A DNA stretch of 64,000 nucleotides from Ruegeria sp. HKCCSA071 (GTDB taxonomy: Bacteria > Pseudomonadota > Alphaproteobacteria > Rhodobacterales > Rhodobacteraceae): positions 744,001 through 808,000 of the forward strand of contig NZ_JAEDOX010000001.1 of the NCBI RefSeq assembly GCF_017872555.1, in the 5' to 3' direction. Of this stretch, positions 1 to 9,210 are shown piece after piece. The stretch's first letter is position 1. Each line of letters opens with the position of its first letter. The position numbers were made by a program, and so were the translations under genes. A model generated the notes under the pieces. That model did not search any database. It was not told the DNA's origin and saw nothing but the letters and a program-made list of their open reading frames with translations.

Positions 1-501
1 AAGGCCATCGCTGCTCGAATCGAGGAGCTGTGTCGCGACATTTCGGCAGAGTTCAAAGACACCGACAAATTGGTGGTCGTGGGTCTGCTGCGCGGCAGCT
101 TTGTATTCATCGCCGACCTTGTGCGCGAACTTGACCTTCCGATCGAGGTGGATTTCCTTGAAGCTTCTTCTTACGGAGACGCGATGGAGAGCAGCCGGGA
201 AGTTCGTATTCTCAAAGACTTGCGCGGCGCAATTGAAGGGCGCGACGTGCTGGTTGTCGAGGATATCGTTGACACCGGCCATACGTTGAACCATGTCACC
301 AAGTTGCTGCAAAGCCGTAACCCCGCGCGCCTGAAATCCATCGCCCTGCTGGACAAGCCGAGCCGCCGCGAAGTGGATTTCCGATCAGACTGGATCGGTT
401 TTGAGATACCAGACGAATTTGTCGTGGGTTATGGAATTGACTACGCCCAACGCAACCGCAACCTGCCCTATATTGGCAAAGTCCGCTTTACGGACGAATA
501 G
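1..501 (+). CDS. hpt: Hypoxanthine phosphoribosyltransferase (5' end outside window)
   Basis: Purine salvage enzyme that joins hypoxanthine or guanine to PRPP to give IMP or GMP in the cytosol. The reading frame is open from base 1, so the start codon lies upstream. Visible family marks are the GLLRGSFVF segment and the PRPP-binding motif [11 protein letters not shown], followed by the C-terminal region containing DKPSRR and a DEFVVGYG-type end. About 166 codons are present, close to the usual length of about 180, so only a few residues are missing. A 120-base gap separates it from the next gene. The family call is firm; preference for hypoxanthine over guanine cannot be read from the fragment. 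Confidence 0.93.
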   Translation, partial: KAIAARIEELCRDISAEFKDTDKLVVVGLLRGSFVFIADLVRELDLPIEVDFLEASSYGDAMESSREVRILKDLRGAIEGRDVLVVEDIVDTGHTLNHVTKLLQSRNPARLKSIALLDKPSRREVDFRSDWIGFEIPDEFVVGYGIDYAQRNRNLPYIGKVRFTDE

Positions 502-620
502 CCGAACGGGAAATTTGCCGATCTCGTGCTCAGGCCCGTTTAAAATTCATTATTTCGAATATCATTGGACAATCATCGCCTCGTCGCTTTACCTTTCAGG
601 TAATAACAGGAGTATTGTTG

Positions 621-977
621 ATGAAGCGATTTTTTGCGGTAGCGAGCGTCTTTTTGGTGATCGTGTCCCTTGCAAACGAGTCATATGCAAAAGACAACAA
701 GGGCAAAGGGCAAGGTGCCAACAAAACCAAAGTAGAGAAATCCATTAAGTCAAACGGCAAGGCTGTTCCGCCCGGTCAAATCAAACGATACACCCGAGGT
801 CAGAAATTGCCGGACGACCTGCGTTTTGACTATATTGACGACCTCGACAACTGGAAGCTCAAACCGCTGAAGCCGGGGCAACGGTATATTCGGGTCGACG
901 ACGAAATAATCTCGATATCGGATGATACGAAGACTGTAATAGAAGCCGTTGGAATCGTTGGCGATCTGATGAACTGA
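621..977 (+). CDS. Small exported RcnB-like protein
   Basis: A 118-residue protein with an N-terminal signal peptide (MKRFFAVASVFLVIVSLANESYA). A Lys/Gly/Asn-rich linker follows, and then a segment with PPGQIKRY, GQKLP, and a terminal RYIRVDDEIISISDD stretch that resembles the C-terminal module of RcnB-family periplasmic proteins, which are linked to metal (Ni/Co) homeostasis in E. coli. The ATG at 621 is preferred over two in-frame TTG codons just upstream because AGGAG at 608-612 sits eight bases before it. The RcnB assignment rests on pattern recall and could be wrong; metal specificity is unknown. Export to the periplasm is well supported. Confidence 0.6.
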   Translation: MKRFFAVASVFLVIVSLANESYAKDNKGKGQGANKTKVEKSIKSNGKAVPPGQIKRYTRGQKLPDDLRFDYIDDLDNWKLKPLKPGQRYIRVDDEIISISDDTKTVIEAVGIVGDLMN

Positions 978-988
978 AAGCCTCGGTC

Positions 989-2140
989 CTAGCAGTCGCG
1001 GCCTAACACAGCTTCGATGGCCTTCAGAAATATCCCGGTCCCAATCGGAATAAGCGCATCCGGGAAGTCATAGTCCGGGTTGTGCAACTGGGGATGGTCG
1101 CTCCCCGACCCCAACCAGAACATGGCGGCCTTCGCACTTTTTCCAAACTGGCCGAAATCTTCTGAAAACCGCTGTGGCTGATCGACAAACCTGCAAGCAA
1201 CGCCCTGCTCCGTGCAGGCCGTGTACAGGATCGAGACTGCTTCCGGGTGATTGGCACAAGCCTCAAACACTTCGTCATAACTGATTTCGACCGCCAGTCC
1301 TTCGGCTTTGGCCATTTCACGGACCAACGATTCAGCGTCGCTGATCAGCTGCACCATTCGCGCGTCTGTGACCGTGCGAAGTGTCACCCATAGCTCGGCC
1401 CGCCCCGGTGCTACTCCGACCGTGCGCTCACCCAACGTGGCATGTGTGACGGTGGTCAATGCGTAATCGTCATTAAGATCCCCGCCGCCCCCTAACGCGT
1501 TTAAAGCCGGCATCAGGTTAGCCAGCGCACCGGCAGGCGACACCCCATCTTGAGGAGCAGCAGCATGTGACGTCTTTCCAGTCAAAACAATCTGCATCCC
1601 ACGTGAGGCGCAATTGGCGGGACCGTCACAAATTTCTACCACCCCCAACTCCAACCCCGGTAAGTTGTGCAACGACAACACGAGGTCGGGCGCAACCTCG
1701 GCGTATTGGGGATCAGCCCGGAAAGCGATTGCACCATGGCCAGTCTCTTCGGCTGGCTGGAAAATCAATACGACTCGGCCTTTCATTGGGCGTTGATGCT
1801 TCAACCCGTCTGCCACGCCCAGAACCATTGTCATATGCCCATCGTGGCCGCACAAATGCCCTTTGCCCACGACCTGTGATACATAGGAATGGTCCGCCAA
1901 CTCCTGGATCGGCAACCCATCCAATTCGCAGCGAATGCCCAAGGTGGGACCGGGTTGGCCACTTTCGAAAACGGCGGCGATCCCATGCCCACCAATTCCG
2001 GTCAGGACATGGTCAGCACCAGCGTCGCGCAGAAGTTCAGCCACCCGCACTGCGGTATTCTTTTCTTGCCCCGAAAGTTCAGGATGTTGATGCAACTCGT
2101 GGCGCAGAAGGGTCAGTCGCGCGATCTGGTCCGGCGTCAC
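989..2140 (-). CDS. M20-family amidohydrolase (hippurate hydrolase/AbgB-like)
   Basis: A 383-residue metallopeptidase-fold amidohydrolase of the M20D type, which cleaves N-acyl amino acids or related amides. The N terminus has the typical [12 protein letters not shown] motif. The dinuclear metal site shows in CGHDGHMTM (about residue 98) and PAEETGHGA (about residue 130), and dimerisation and catalytic histidines lie further on ([27 protein letters not shown]). Its ATG overlaps the lipA stop codon (ATGA), so the two are probably co-transcribed with lipA first. The true substrate cannot be deduced; amidohydrolases of this family act on hippurate, IAA-amino acids, acetyl-diaminopimelate and others. 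Confidence 0.85.
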   Translation of the reverse strand: MTPDQIARLTLLRHELHQHPELSGQEKNTAVRVAELLRDAGADHVLTGIGGHGIAAVFESGQPGPTLGIRCELDGLPIQELADHSYVSQVVGKGHLCGHDGHMTMVLGVADGLKHQRPMKGRVVLIFQPAEETGHGAIAFRADPQYAEVAPDLVLSLHNLPGLELGVVEICDGPANCASRGMQIVLTGKTSHAAAPQDGVSPAGALANLMPALNALGGGGDLNDDYALTTVTHATLGERTVGVAPGRAELWVTLRTVTDARMVQLISDAESLVREMAKAEGLAVEISYDEVFEACANHPEAVSILYTACTEQGVACRFVDQPQRFSEDFGQFGKSAKAAMFWLGSGSDHPQLHNPDYDFPDALIPIGTGIFLKAIEAVLGRDC

Positions 2141-3126
2141 GCTTTTTGTAGCTTTTCTAGACGCGCCGCGCGCAGCCGGGCAAAATCATCACCTGCATGA
2201 TAAGAAGACCGGGTCAAAGGTGTCGCGGATACCATCAGAAAGCCTTTGCCGTAAGCCGCCTTTTCGTAAGACGCGAACTCTTCGGGTGTTACGAAACGAT
2301 CAACGCCATGGTGTTTCGGTGTCGGTTGCAGATACTGGCCAATTGTCAGAAAATCGATATCCGCCGCGCGCATGTCATCCATGACCTGACGCACCTGCTG
2401 TTCGTTTTCGCCAAGCCCAACCATGATACCGGACTTGGTAAAGATCGACGGATCAAGCTCTTTCACCCGCTGCAATAGACGCAGGGAATGGAAGTACCGC
2501 GCGCCGGGGCGAACCTCGGGGTACAGACCCGGTACGGTTTCCAGATTGTGATTGAAGACATCCGGCTTTGCCTGGACCACAATTTCCAGAACATCCGCAT
2601 CGCATTTCAGAAAATCGGGCGTCAGAATCTCGATCGTGGTTTTGGGAGAGCGGTGCCGCACCGCGCGGATGGTCTGCGCAAAATGCTCGGCTCCACCATC
2701 GCTCAGATCATCCCGATCAACCGAGGTGATAACCACATGGTTCAGGCCAAGTTTTTCGACCGCATGTGCCACCCGGCCGGGTTCAAAGGCGTCAAGGTCG
2801 TCTGGGCGGCCAGTAGCGATATTACAAAATGTGCAGCCACGGGTACAGATCTCACCCATGATCATCATGGTGGCGTGGCCCTGGCTCCAGCATTCGCCGA
2901 CATTGGGGCATCCCGCCTCTTCGCAGACGGTGACCAGATTGTTATCGCGCATGATCCGGCGCGTATCTGCATAACCTTTGCCGCCGGGTGCCTTGACCCT
3001 GATCCAGTTCGGTTTCTTGGGCTGCGCATTATCTGGGCGGTGCGCTTTCTCCGGGTGGCGCTGTTCGGGGATCTTCAGATCTCGCACGGGCAGTATTCCT
3101 GACTTTGGGTCAATCTTGTCGCTCAT
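2137..3126 (-). CDS. lipA: Lipoyl synthase
   Basis: Radical-SAM enzyme that inserts two sulfur atoms into protein-bound octanoyl groups to make lipoyl cofactors for 2-oxoacid dehydrogenases and the glycine cleavage H protein. At 329 residues it is full length. The auxiliary 4Fe-4S cluster cysteines are C68, C73 and C79 ([12 protein letters not shown]) and the radical-SAM CX3CX2C motif is C94, C98, C101. The conserved [11 protein letters not shown] terminus is present. It is divergent from the peroxiredoxin gene and overlaps the downstream M20 amidohydrolase by four bases. Confidence 0.97.
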   Translation of the reverse strand: MSDKIDPKSGILPVRDLKIPEQRHPEKAHRPDNAQPKKPNWIRVKAPGGKGYADTRRIMRDNNLVTVCEEAGCPNVGECWSQGHATMMIMGEICTRGCTFCNIATGRPDDLDAFEPGRVAHAVEKLGLNHVVITSVDRDDLSDGGAEHFAQTIRAVRHRSPKTTIEILTPDFLKCDADVLEIVVQAKPDVFNHNLETVPGLYPEVRPGARYFHSLRLLQRVKELDPSIFTKSGIMVGLGENEQQVRQVMDDMRAADIDFLTIGQYLQPTPKHHGVDRFVTPEEFASYEKAAYGKGFLMVSATPLTRSSYHAGDDFARLRAARLEKLQKA

Positions 3127-3293
3127 AACATAGACAGATGTGCTGTGTTACACCAGCGGCGCATAGCCGCTATGCAACGCAGCCGCGCATGAGCAAGAAC
3201 GCGATTGCAAATTCCCATTTTATCGCATTTTTTCAATGCCTAATGAGAATATTTTATTAATTCAGAATGCGGCATTTCGTCGATTGAAGGCAG

Positions 3294-3310
3294 TTTAGAA
3301 CTGTTTTAAG
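3294..3310. promoter_or_regulatory. Imperfect iron-control-element-like dyad before the peroxiredoxin gene
   Basis: TTTAGAA-CTG-TTTTAAG lies 38 bases before the peroxiredoxin ATG. It resembles the alphaproteobacterial Irr/ICE pattern (TTTAGAANNNTTCTAAA) but the right half matches at only about five of seven positions. The surrounding 3190-3320 stretch is unusually A/T-rich. This is a tentative operator and chance similarity is quite possible. Confidence 0.25.
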
Positions 3311-3348
3311 TCACGGCAAAACCACAGGTGAATCACAGGAGCTTGACC

Positions 3349-3897
3349 ATGAAATCCGGCGCAACACTGCCCAACGTGACCTTTCACACCCGTGTCCGCG
3401 ATGACTCAATCGAAGGACCAAACCCATTCCGTTGGGAAGACAAGACCACCGCTGACTATTTTGCCGGAAAACGCGTGATCCTGTTCTCGTTGCCCGGCGC
3501 GTTCACACCCACCTGCTCGACATATCAACTGCCCGGCTTTGAAAACGGGTATAGCGATTTCATTGCCCGGGGTGTCGATGAAATCTACTGCATGTCTGTC
3601 AACGACAGCTTTGTGATGAACAAATGGGCGCAAGATCAGGGTCTGACCAACGTTAAGGTCATTCCGGATGGGTCGGGCGAGTTCACCCGCAAAATGGGTA
3701 TGTTGGTTGACAAGGATAACCTTGGCTTTGGCATGCGGTCATGGCGCTATGCGGCCATCGTAAACGACGGTGTTGTCGAAGCGTGGTTCGAAGAACCTGG
3801 TCTGATGGATAACTGCCCCGAAGATCCCTATGGCGTGTCTTCGCCCGAAAACCTGATGAAACATCTTCAGGCAACGGCAGAGCCCGAACTGGCCTGA
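3349..3897 (+). CDS. Peroxiredoxin, Prx5-type
   Basis: A 182-residue thiol peroxidase that reduces H2O2 and organic hydroperoxides in the cytosol. The peroxidatic cysteine is C56 in the motif PGAFTPTCS; the family signatures YCMSVNDSFVMNKW and the late WFEEPG follow. The ATG at 3349 is chosen over an in-frame GTG at 3328 because AGGAG at 3337-3341 precedes it by seven bases. It is divergent from lipA and ends just before a strong hairpin terminator. There is no glutaredoxin domain fused at the C terminus, unlike some Prx5 proteins, so the reductant must come from elsewhere. Confidence 0.92.
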   Translation: MKSGATLPNVTFHTRVRDDSIEGPNPFRWEDKTTADYFAGKRVILFSLPGAFTPTCSTYQLPGFENGYSDFIARGVDEIYCMSVNDSFVMNKWAQDQGLTNVKVIPDGSGEFTRKMGMLVDKDNLGFGMRSWRYAAIVNDGVVEAWFEEPGLMDNCPEDPYGVSSPENLMKHLQATAEPELA

Positions 3898-3914
3898 GTA
3901 TTAACAAGACGAAG

Positions 3915-3941
3915 AAAGGCCCGTTTAGACGGGCCTTTTTT
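3915..3941 (+). terminator. Intrinsic terminator after the peroxiredoxin gene, likely bidirectional
   Basis: A 10-bp perfect stem (AAAGGCCCGT / ACGGGCCTTT) with a four-base loop and a following T tract. The complementary strand also ends in a T-rich tail, so the same hairpin can stop transcripts from the convergent DUF6456 gene. Confidence 0.88.
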
Positions 3942-3946
3942 GTGCC

Positions 3947-3998
3947 TTCAGCCTATCATGCGGTCGCGTTCAGCCTATCATGCGGTCGCGTTCAGCCT
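3947..3998. repeat. 22-bp tandem duplication across the 3' end of the DUF6456 gene
   Basis: The 22-base unit starting TTCAGCCTATC occurs at 3947-3968 and exactly again at 3969-3990, followed by its first eight bases at 3991-3998. The second unit holds the last codons and stop of the minus-strand DUF6456 gene; the first is a copy lying beyond that stop. Because the copy falls after the stop codon the protein is not altered. Confidence 0.95.
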
Positions 3999-5052
3999 GA
4001 TCCTGATAGTGGCGCTTCAGCCGCTGTAACGCGATCCGCAGAACAATCTTTCCGGATCGTGCTGACCAGCCCATGCGTTTTTCCGCCAGTTCCAACCCTT
4101 CGAGATAGCAACAGCACCGCAGGGCAACGTCACTTAGTCCGGGGCCAAGGTCAGACAAAGCCCGCGCCACGCGGTCCCGCGCATCGGATGCCTCCTTTCC
4201 TCCGTGGCTTTCACTGTCATAACTGCCGCGGCCACCAGCCGTTAGAAACCGGTCCCAGTTCTGTGAAACCTGTGGGCCAATCTGCGCCAATTCGAAATCT
4301 TCTCGCAAACGCTCTCCGGCGCTGACAAGCGTTTCATCCAGAAATGGCTTGCCATCACGGTCACGCCTGCGTGCAAGGGCGACCAACGGGCTTTCGGTGG
4401 CACTATAGCGAATGCGCCTGATCCGGTCTGTCGCCCCACCCGATGTTTTTACCTGAAACAACGACTGAGTTTCGGCAAAGCCGACTTCGGTTCCCACACG
4501 CGCCTTGTTTTCCGCTTTTTCGATCAGGTGGCTCAGGGCCGTTCGGCCTGCAGCGGAAATCCTGTACCGCGATATACGACCGGGATTATCGCAGGAAATC
4601 CAGTCCTTTAAGGCCAGAGCCTGAGCGATCTCGCAATCGACGACTGCGGTTCTGGTGGCTCCGGCATTGCCGGTGTCACGAACGACTACCGCTTTGTCCA
4701 TTTCTTCAGCCACGGCAAGAACCGAACCCGTCTCACTCAGGCGGCGCAAAATGCGCAATGCCTCTCTTTCGAACGCCTCTTCCTGGGCTGTTTCATCCGC
4801 GATCGCGGCCGCCCCGTTTGTGTCGTCTAACATGGAGAAATGTGTTTCTGCCAGCGATTGCAACGCGGCATCCACCAAAGGATCGTCGCGGCGCATCTCA
4901 ATACGTCGGATTTGCCGGAGGATGGTTGACGCATGGCAGCCTGCCGATCTCGCGATATCGCGGATCGAGCGTCCGGTTTCGGTATGAGCAAGGTATCTTT
5001 GCGCCCCCTCTGGAACCCATGCCGGAATGGTGAAAGCCATGTTGTTTTCCAT
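3970..5052 (-). CDS. DUF6456 domain protein with N-terminal helix-turn-helix
   Basis: A 360-residue protein typical of Rhodobacterales. Residues about 10-50 (WVPEGAQRYL, SIRDIARSAGCHASTILRQIRRIE) look like a helix-turn-helix of the resolvase/sigma type, and the C-terminal part contains the DUF6456 region (about 215-350, with LARRRDRDGKPFL and GWSARSGK). DNA binding is an inference from the helix-turn-helix; no target is known to me. The ATG at 5052 is preferred because GAGG lies about nine bases upstream; a TTG at 5079 and an ATG at 5040 are alternatives. It faces away from the DUF6477 gene, with about 240 bases of A/T-rich promoter region between them. Confidence 0.75.
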   Translation of the reverse strand: MENNMAFTIPAWVPEGAQRYLAHTETGRSIRDIARSAGCHASTILRQIRRIEMRRDDPLVDAALQSLAETHFSMLDDTNGAAAIADETAQEEAFEREALRILRRLSETGSVLAVAEEMDKAVVVRDTGNAGATRTAVVDCEIAQALALKDWISCDNPGRISRYRISAAGRTALSHLIEKAENKARVGTEVGFAETQSLFQVKTSGGATDRIRRIRYSATESPLVALARRRDRDGKPFLDETLVSAGERLREDFELAQIGPQVSQNWDRFLTAGGRGSYDSESHGGKEASDARDRVARALSDLGPGLSDVALRCCCYLEGLELAEKRMGWSARSGKIVLRIALQRLKRHYQDQAERDRMIG

Positions 5053-5292
5053 GATTATTTGCCCTCGTCGACAAAACAAAATGTCACTTTTCGCCCTCGG
5101 ATAGCCGGTTAACCAAATCTAACTAGAGGCCCATTCGTTACTCGTTCGTTAACCTCACAAGGCACGAACCAGATTTGATTCAAAAAGATAAACAGTCGTG
5201 AAACCATCGTTCGGAGAGGCTGTCACGAAGGCAACACCCGCTTAGGTTGTGCGCTTAATGGTCCCGTAAACCTCAGACACAGGACACATAAG

Positions 5293-5592
5293 ATGCAGGA
5301 CCTGATGACAATGATCTCAATGCTTCACCGCCCACGCATGTTGGCGAGAGCCGCCAATTTCGGAGCGAGAGAGTACAACCGGGACAGGCATCTGCAACGT
5401 ATTCTGGGATACGAGTCCTTGCCGGGTTCAGGTCAAGCCCTGCTGCGTCTGATTGAGATGGAAAAAGAGGTGAATGAACTGCGCAAAGAAGATGATGCCG
5501 CATACTCTCTGGTCCGGCATCTCGACATTCTTATCGCGCTGTTGGGTGAGGCGCGGCTGTATCAGGCCAACCGCGCCCCAGTCCTTCAATAA
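5293..5592 (+). CDS. DUF6477 family small protein
   Basis: A 99-residue, mostly helical soluble protein with the conserved pattern LHRPRMLARAA, YNRDRHLQRILGY, and a C-terminal DDAAYSLVRHLDILIALLGEAR stretch. I recognise it as the short DUF6477 family common in Rhodobacterales, often beside a DUF6456 gene as here. No signal peptide or membrane segment is present. Its function is unknown; the fixed divergent pairing with a helix-turn-helix protein suggests shared regulation. Confidence 0.75.
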   Translation: MQDLMTMISMLHRPRMLARAANFGAREYNRDRHLQRILGYESLPGSGQALLRLIEMEKEVNELRKEDDAAYSLVRHLDILIALLGEARLYQANRAPVLQ

Positions 5593-7137
5593 TTAGGAAA
5601 ACGCATCCGGCATGGAGGCCTTTTTCTCGGCGATATAGGCTTCCAGCGCTGCAGCTGTATCCGGTTCCATATGCGGTTGCTGGTAATTTGCCAGCAGGCG
5701 TTCAACCCGCGCAGAGGCCAGAGCCCGCGTATCACGCGCGCCTTCTTCCTGCCAGGTTTCATATGGCTTGTAGTCCAGCAGATCGGACTTCCAGAAGGAT
5801 TGCTTGAAGTTCGCCTGCGTGTGGGCACATCCAAGATAATGCCCGCCGGGGCCAACTTCCCGGATCGCATCCATGGCCTGCGCGTTTTCGTCATAGGCCA
5901 CGCCCTTGGCCAGCGAATGCAAAACACCCAACTGGTCGGCATCCATGACAAACTTCTCGAAGTCGGCCACCAGACCGCCTTCCAGCCAGCCGCAGGCATG
6001 CAACATGAAGTTCACGCCAGCCAACAGTCCCATATTCAGCGAGTTCGCTGTTTCATAAGCCGCCTGCGCATCCGGAAGTTTCGAGCCACAGAAAGACCCT
6101 GCGGACCGATACGGCAAGTTCAGACGCCGCGCCAACTGACCCGCGCCATAAGTGATATGCGCAGCTTCCGGCGTACCAAAGGTCGGCGCGCCAGAATTCA
6201 TGTCGATCGAGGTCACGAATGCACCAAAGATCGCGGGTGCACCGGGACGGACGATCTGGCTGTACGCCACACCGGCAAGAACCTCGGCCAGAACCTGGGT
6301 CAAAGTACCGGCCACCGAGACCGGCGCCATCGCACCGCCCACGATAAAGGGCGAGATGATACAGGCCTGATTGTTGCGGGCATAAACTTCCAGCGAGCCC
6401 ATCATCACATCATCGAATGTCATCGGCGAGTTGATGTTGGTCAGCGACGTCATCACCGTGTTTTGCTGAACGAATTCCTTTCCGAACAGGATTTCGCACA
6501 TCTCAACCGAATCCTGAGCCCGGCTGGGATCGGTCACTGAACCCATGAAAGGCTTGTCCGACAGGGTCATGTGCGCCTTCAACATATCCAGATGGCGCTT
6601 GTTCACCGGAATGTCCGTCGGTTCGCATACTGTACCGCCCGAATGGTGCAGCCACTTGGACATATAGGCGAGTTTCACGAACTTGTTGAAGTCGTCCATC
6701 GTCGCGTAACGACGGCCGCCTTGTGCATCGCGCACGAAAGGAGGGCCGTAAACCGGGGCCAGAACCATGTTCCGGCCACCAATCACGACCGATTTCTCGG
6801 GGTTGCGGGCATGTTGGGTAAACTCGCTGGGCGCTGTTTTGATCAGCTCACGAGCCAGGCCGCGCGGAATGCGCACGCGTTCACCGTCAATATCCGCACC
6901 AGCGTCGCGCCATCGTTCCAGAGCGGCAGGGTTGTCAACAAAGTTTACACCGATCTCTTCCAACACGGTTTCCGCGTTGTTTTCAATGATCTCCAGCGCC
7001 TCTTCGTTAAGGATTTCGAAGTTCGGAATGTTGCGTTCGATGTATTTCGCGGTCTCGATACGAACTGCAGTCCGCTCGGCACGGCGGGCAGCGCCACCGC
7101 CACCTCTTGCCCTGCGCCGGGTGTTTGCCTCGGTCAT
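5593..7137 (-). CDS. MttB-family (COG5598) trimethylamine methyltransferase-like protein, no pyrrolysine
   Basis: A 514-residue protein of the trimethylamine:corrinoid methyltransferase superfamily. Members move a methyl group from a quaternary or tertiary amine to a corrinoid protein. The frame is open end to end with no in-frame amber codon, so it belongs to the pyrrolysine-free branch that includes glycine betaine methyltransferases (MtgB type). The N terminus is Arg/Gly/Ala-rich (residues 7-20), followed by the family core with VYGPPFVRD, GGAMAPVSVAGTL and FGTPEAAHITYGAGQLARRL. No corrinoid protein or corrinoid:folate methyltransferase gene lies nearby, so the acceptor is unknown. Substrate assignment is not possible from sequence alone. 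It converges on the DUF6477 gene with no intergenic space (stop codons abut at 5592/5593). Confidence 0.85.
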   Translation of the reverse strand: MTEANTRRRARGGGGAARRAERTAVRIETAKYIERNIPNFEILNEEALEIIENNAETVLEEIGVNFVDNPAALERWRDAGADIDGERVRIPRGLARELIKTAPSEFTQHARNPEKSVVIGGRNMVLAPVYGPPFVRDAQGGRRYATMDDFNKFVKLAYMSKWLHHSGGTVCEPTDIPVNKRHLDMLKAHMTLSDKPFMGSVTDPSRAQDSVEMCEILFGKEFVQQNTVMTSLTNINSPMTFDDVMMGSLEVYARNNQACIISPFIVGGAMAPVSVAGTLTQVLAEVLAGVAYSQIVRPGAPAIFGAFVTSIDMNSGAPTFGTPEAAHITYGAGQLARRLNLPYRSAGSFCGSKLPDAQAAYETANSLNMGLLAGVNFMLHACGWLEGGLVADFEKFVMDADQLGVLHSLAKGVAYDENAQAMDAIREVGPGGHYLGCAHTQANFKQSFWKSDLLDYKPYETWQEEGARDTRALASARVERLLANYQQPHMEPDTAAALEAYIAEKKASMPDAFS

Positions 7138-7439
7138 GAGAAGATCCCGTGTTGTTGGTTAGATTGAGCGTTTGATACAGGTTTGCCGGAACGCAAGCAT
7201 AGGGATTGCGGCACGTTGGGGGAAAAAGCGACATTGCCGCGTGGCAATCCGGCGAACCGGCTGCCAAAGGTGAAATCTGGAAATGGAAAGCGTCCCCTTC
7301 TTCCGTGTCTAAGTGCGCCTCCGGAACCACCGGTCAAAAACCCTCGTGTCAAAGATCTTTGCGGTGAACTTTGCCGAAACCAGCGCCGGAATTGGACCTC
7401 GCTCTTGCGAAATGTGCAGGCTTGCCCTAAGGCGCTGAC
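7138..7439. other. Non-coding divergent region between the MttB-like gene and guaA
   Basis: About 300 bases carrying the promoters of two divergent genes. I see only a small hairpin (ATTGCC at 7233-7238 with GGCAAT at 7243-7248) and no convincing operator, riboswitch or small gene. Confidence 0.5.
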
Positions 7440-8999
7440 ATGACCCAGACATCCCACGACCGCCTTCTGATCATCGACTTCGGCAGCCAGGTTACGCAGC
7501 TTATTGCCCGCCGCCTGCGTGAACTGAATGTCTATTGCGAAATTCACCCCTACCAGAATGTCACGATGGATTTTGTGCGGGAAATGGCACCACGTGCCGT
7601 GATTTTCTCGGGCGGGCCAGACAGTGTGACGCGCGAGGGGTCACCCCGTGCTCCGCAAGAGATATTTGACTACGGCGTGCCGATCCTGGGCATTTGCTAT
7701 GGCCAGCAAGTGATGATGCACCAGCTTGGCGGCAAGGTCGAAAGCGGCCATGGCACGGCCGAGTTTGGTCGGGCTTTTGTCACGCCAAAAGACAAACTGG
7801 AAATTCTGAACGGCTGGTTTGACGACGGGGATGAACAGGTCTGGATGAGCCACGGCGACCACGTCAGTGAAATCGCGCCGGGGTTTCAGGTCTTCGGCAC
7901 GTCGCCCAACGCGCCCTTTGCAATCACAGCCGATCCAGCGCGTCATTTCTATGCCGTGCAATTCCATCCTGAAGTCCACCACACGCCCAAGGGCGCGAAG
8001 CTGTATGAGAACTTCGTCAAGCTGGCCGGTTTCAAAGGCGACTGGACCATGGGGGCCTATCGCGAAGAGATGATTCGCAAGATCCGCGAGCAGGTTGGCG
8101 ACAAGAAGGTCATCTGCGGTTTGTCGGGCGGTGTTGACAGCTCAGTCGCGGCGATCCTGATCCACGAGGCGATTGGGGACCAGTTGACCTGCGTCTTCGT
8201 CGACCACGGGCTGTTGCGCAAGAACGAGGCTACGGAAGTTGTTGGCATGTTCCGCGACAACTACAACATCCAGCTGATCCACGCGGACGAATCCGAACTG
8301 TTCCTTGGCGAGCTTGAAGGGCAAAGCGACCCGGAAACCAAACGCAAGATCATCGGCAAACTGTTCATCGACGTCTTCCAGAAACACGCCGACACCATTG
8401 AAGGTGCCGAGTTCCTGGCGCAAGGCACGCTTTATCCGGACGTAATCGAATCGGTGTCATTTTCAGGCGGGCCTTCTGTAACCATCAAATCGCACCACAA
8501 TGTCGGTGGCTTGCCGGAAAAGATGGGCCTCAAGCTGGTCGAGCCCTTGCGAGAGCTGTTCAAGGATGAAGTGCGCGCACTTGGCCGCGAACTTGGTCTT
8601 CCGCAGAGCTTCATCGGACGCCACCCCTTCCCCGGCCCAGGTCTGGCAATCCGCTGCCCCGGTGAAATCACACGTGAAAAGCTGGGTATTTTGCGGGAAG
8701 CCGATGCGATCTATATCGACCAGATCCGTAAACACGGCCTCTATGATGACATCTGGCAGGCTTTTGTCGCCATCTTACCAGTGCGCACCGTAGGCGTCAT
8801 GGGCGACGGACGCACCTATGACTACGCCTGTGCGCTGCGGGCCGTCACATCTGTCGATGGCATGACCGCGGACTACTACCCGTTCAGCCATGATTTCTTG
8901 GGCGAAACGGCAACGCGGATCATCAACGAAGTCAAAGGCATCAACCGGTGCACCTATGACATCACATCGAAACCTCCCGGCACCATCGAGTGGGAATGA
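7440..8999 (+). CDS. guaA: GMP synthase (glutamine-hydrolysing)
   Basis: Converts XMP to GMP using ATP and glutamine in de novo guanine nucleotide synthesis. At 519 residues it is full length. The N-terminal class I glutamine amidotransferase has nucleophile C86 in GICYGQQ and the FHPEVHH His/Glu pair near residue 175. The ATP pyrophosphatase domain follows with the P-loop-like GLSGGVDSS, and the C-terminal dimerisation domain ends in KPPGTIEWE. It is a single-gene unit divergent from the MttB-like gene. Confidence 0.98.
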   Translation: MTQTSHDRLLIIDFGSQVTQLIARRLRELNVYCEIHPYQNVTMDFVREMAPRAVIFSGGPDSVTREGSPRAPQEIFDYGVPILGICYGQQVMMHQLGGKVESGHGTAEFGRAFVTPKDKLEILNGWFDDGDEQVWMSHGDHVSEIAPGFQVFGTSPNAPFAITADPARHFYAVQFHPEVHHTPKGAKLYENFVKLAGFKGDWTMGAYREEMIRKIREQVGDKKVICGLSGGVDSSVAAILIHEAIGDQLTCVFVDHGLLRKNEATEVVGMFRDNYNIQLIHADESELFLGELEGQSDPETKRKIIGKLFIDVFQKHADTIEGAEFLAQGTLYPDVIESVSFSGGPSVTIKSHHNVGGLPEKMGLKLVEPLRELFKDEVRALGRELGLPQSFIGRHPFPGPGLAIRCPGEITREKLGILREADAIYIDQIRKHGLYDDIWQAFVAILPVRTVGVMGDGRTYDYACALRAVTSVDGMTADYYPFSHDFLGETATRIINEVKGINRCTYDITSKPPGTIEWE

Positions 9000-9210
9000 C
9001 CAGCAGATGCCTGCAAAAAACCTAACTGATTGAGCTGCAAAACGCCCTGTTTGTTCAAGCCTTTGTTCGGGGCGGTCACCTATACGACCTTGAATCTGGC
9101 GCACCTTCGGCGTTTGAATAGCCTGACGAACCTAGTCTGCTTATCATAAGCGCTTGGCTTTGCGGTCTTTTGGCAGCGCGGCCCCGCGACGAACCTGATG
9201 GACGCCCGAA

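Noticed and set aside
5671-6540. 289-codon open frame opposite the MttB-like gene
   Set aside because: It lies fully antisense to a gene with clear family matches and shows no known domain or ribosome site.
9053-9068. GTTC-N8-GTTC resembling a LexA box before the EamA gene
   Set aside because: The spacer is eight bases, not seven, and the gene has no SOS link.
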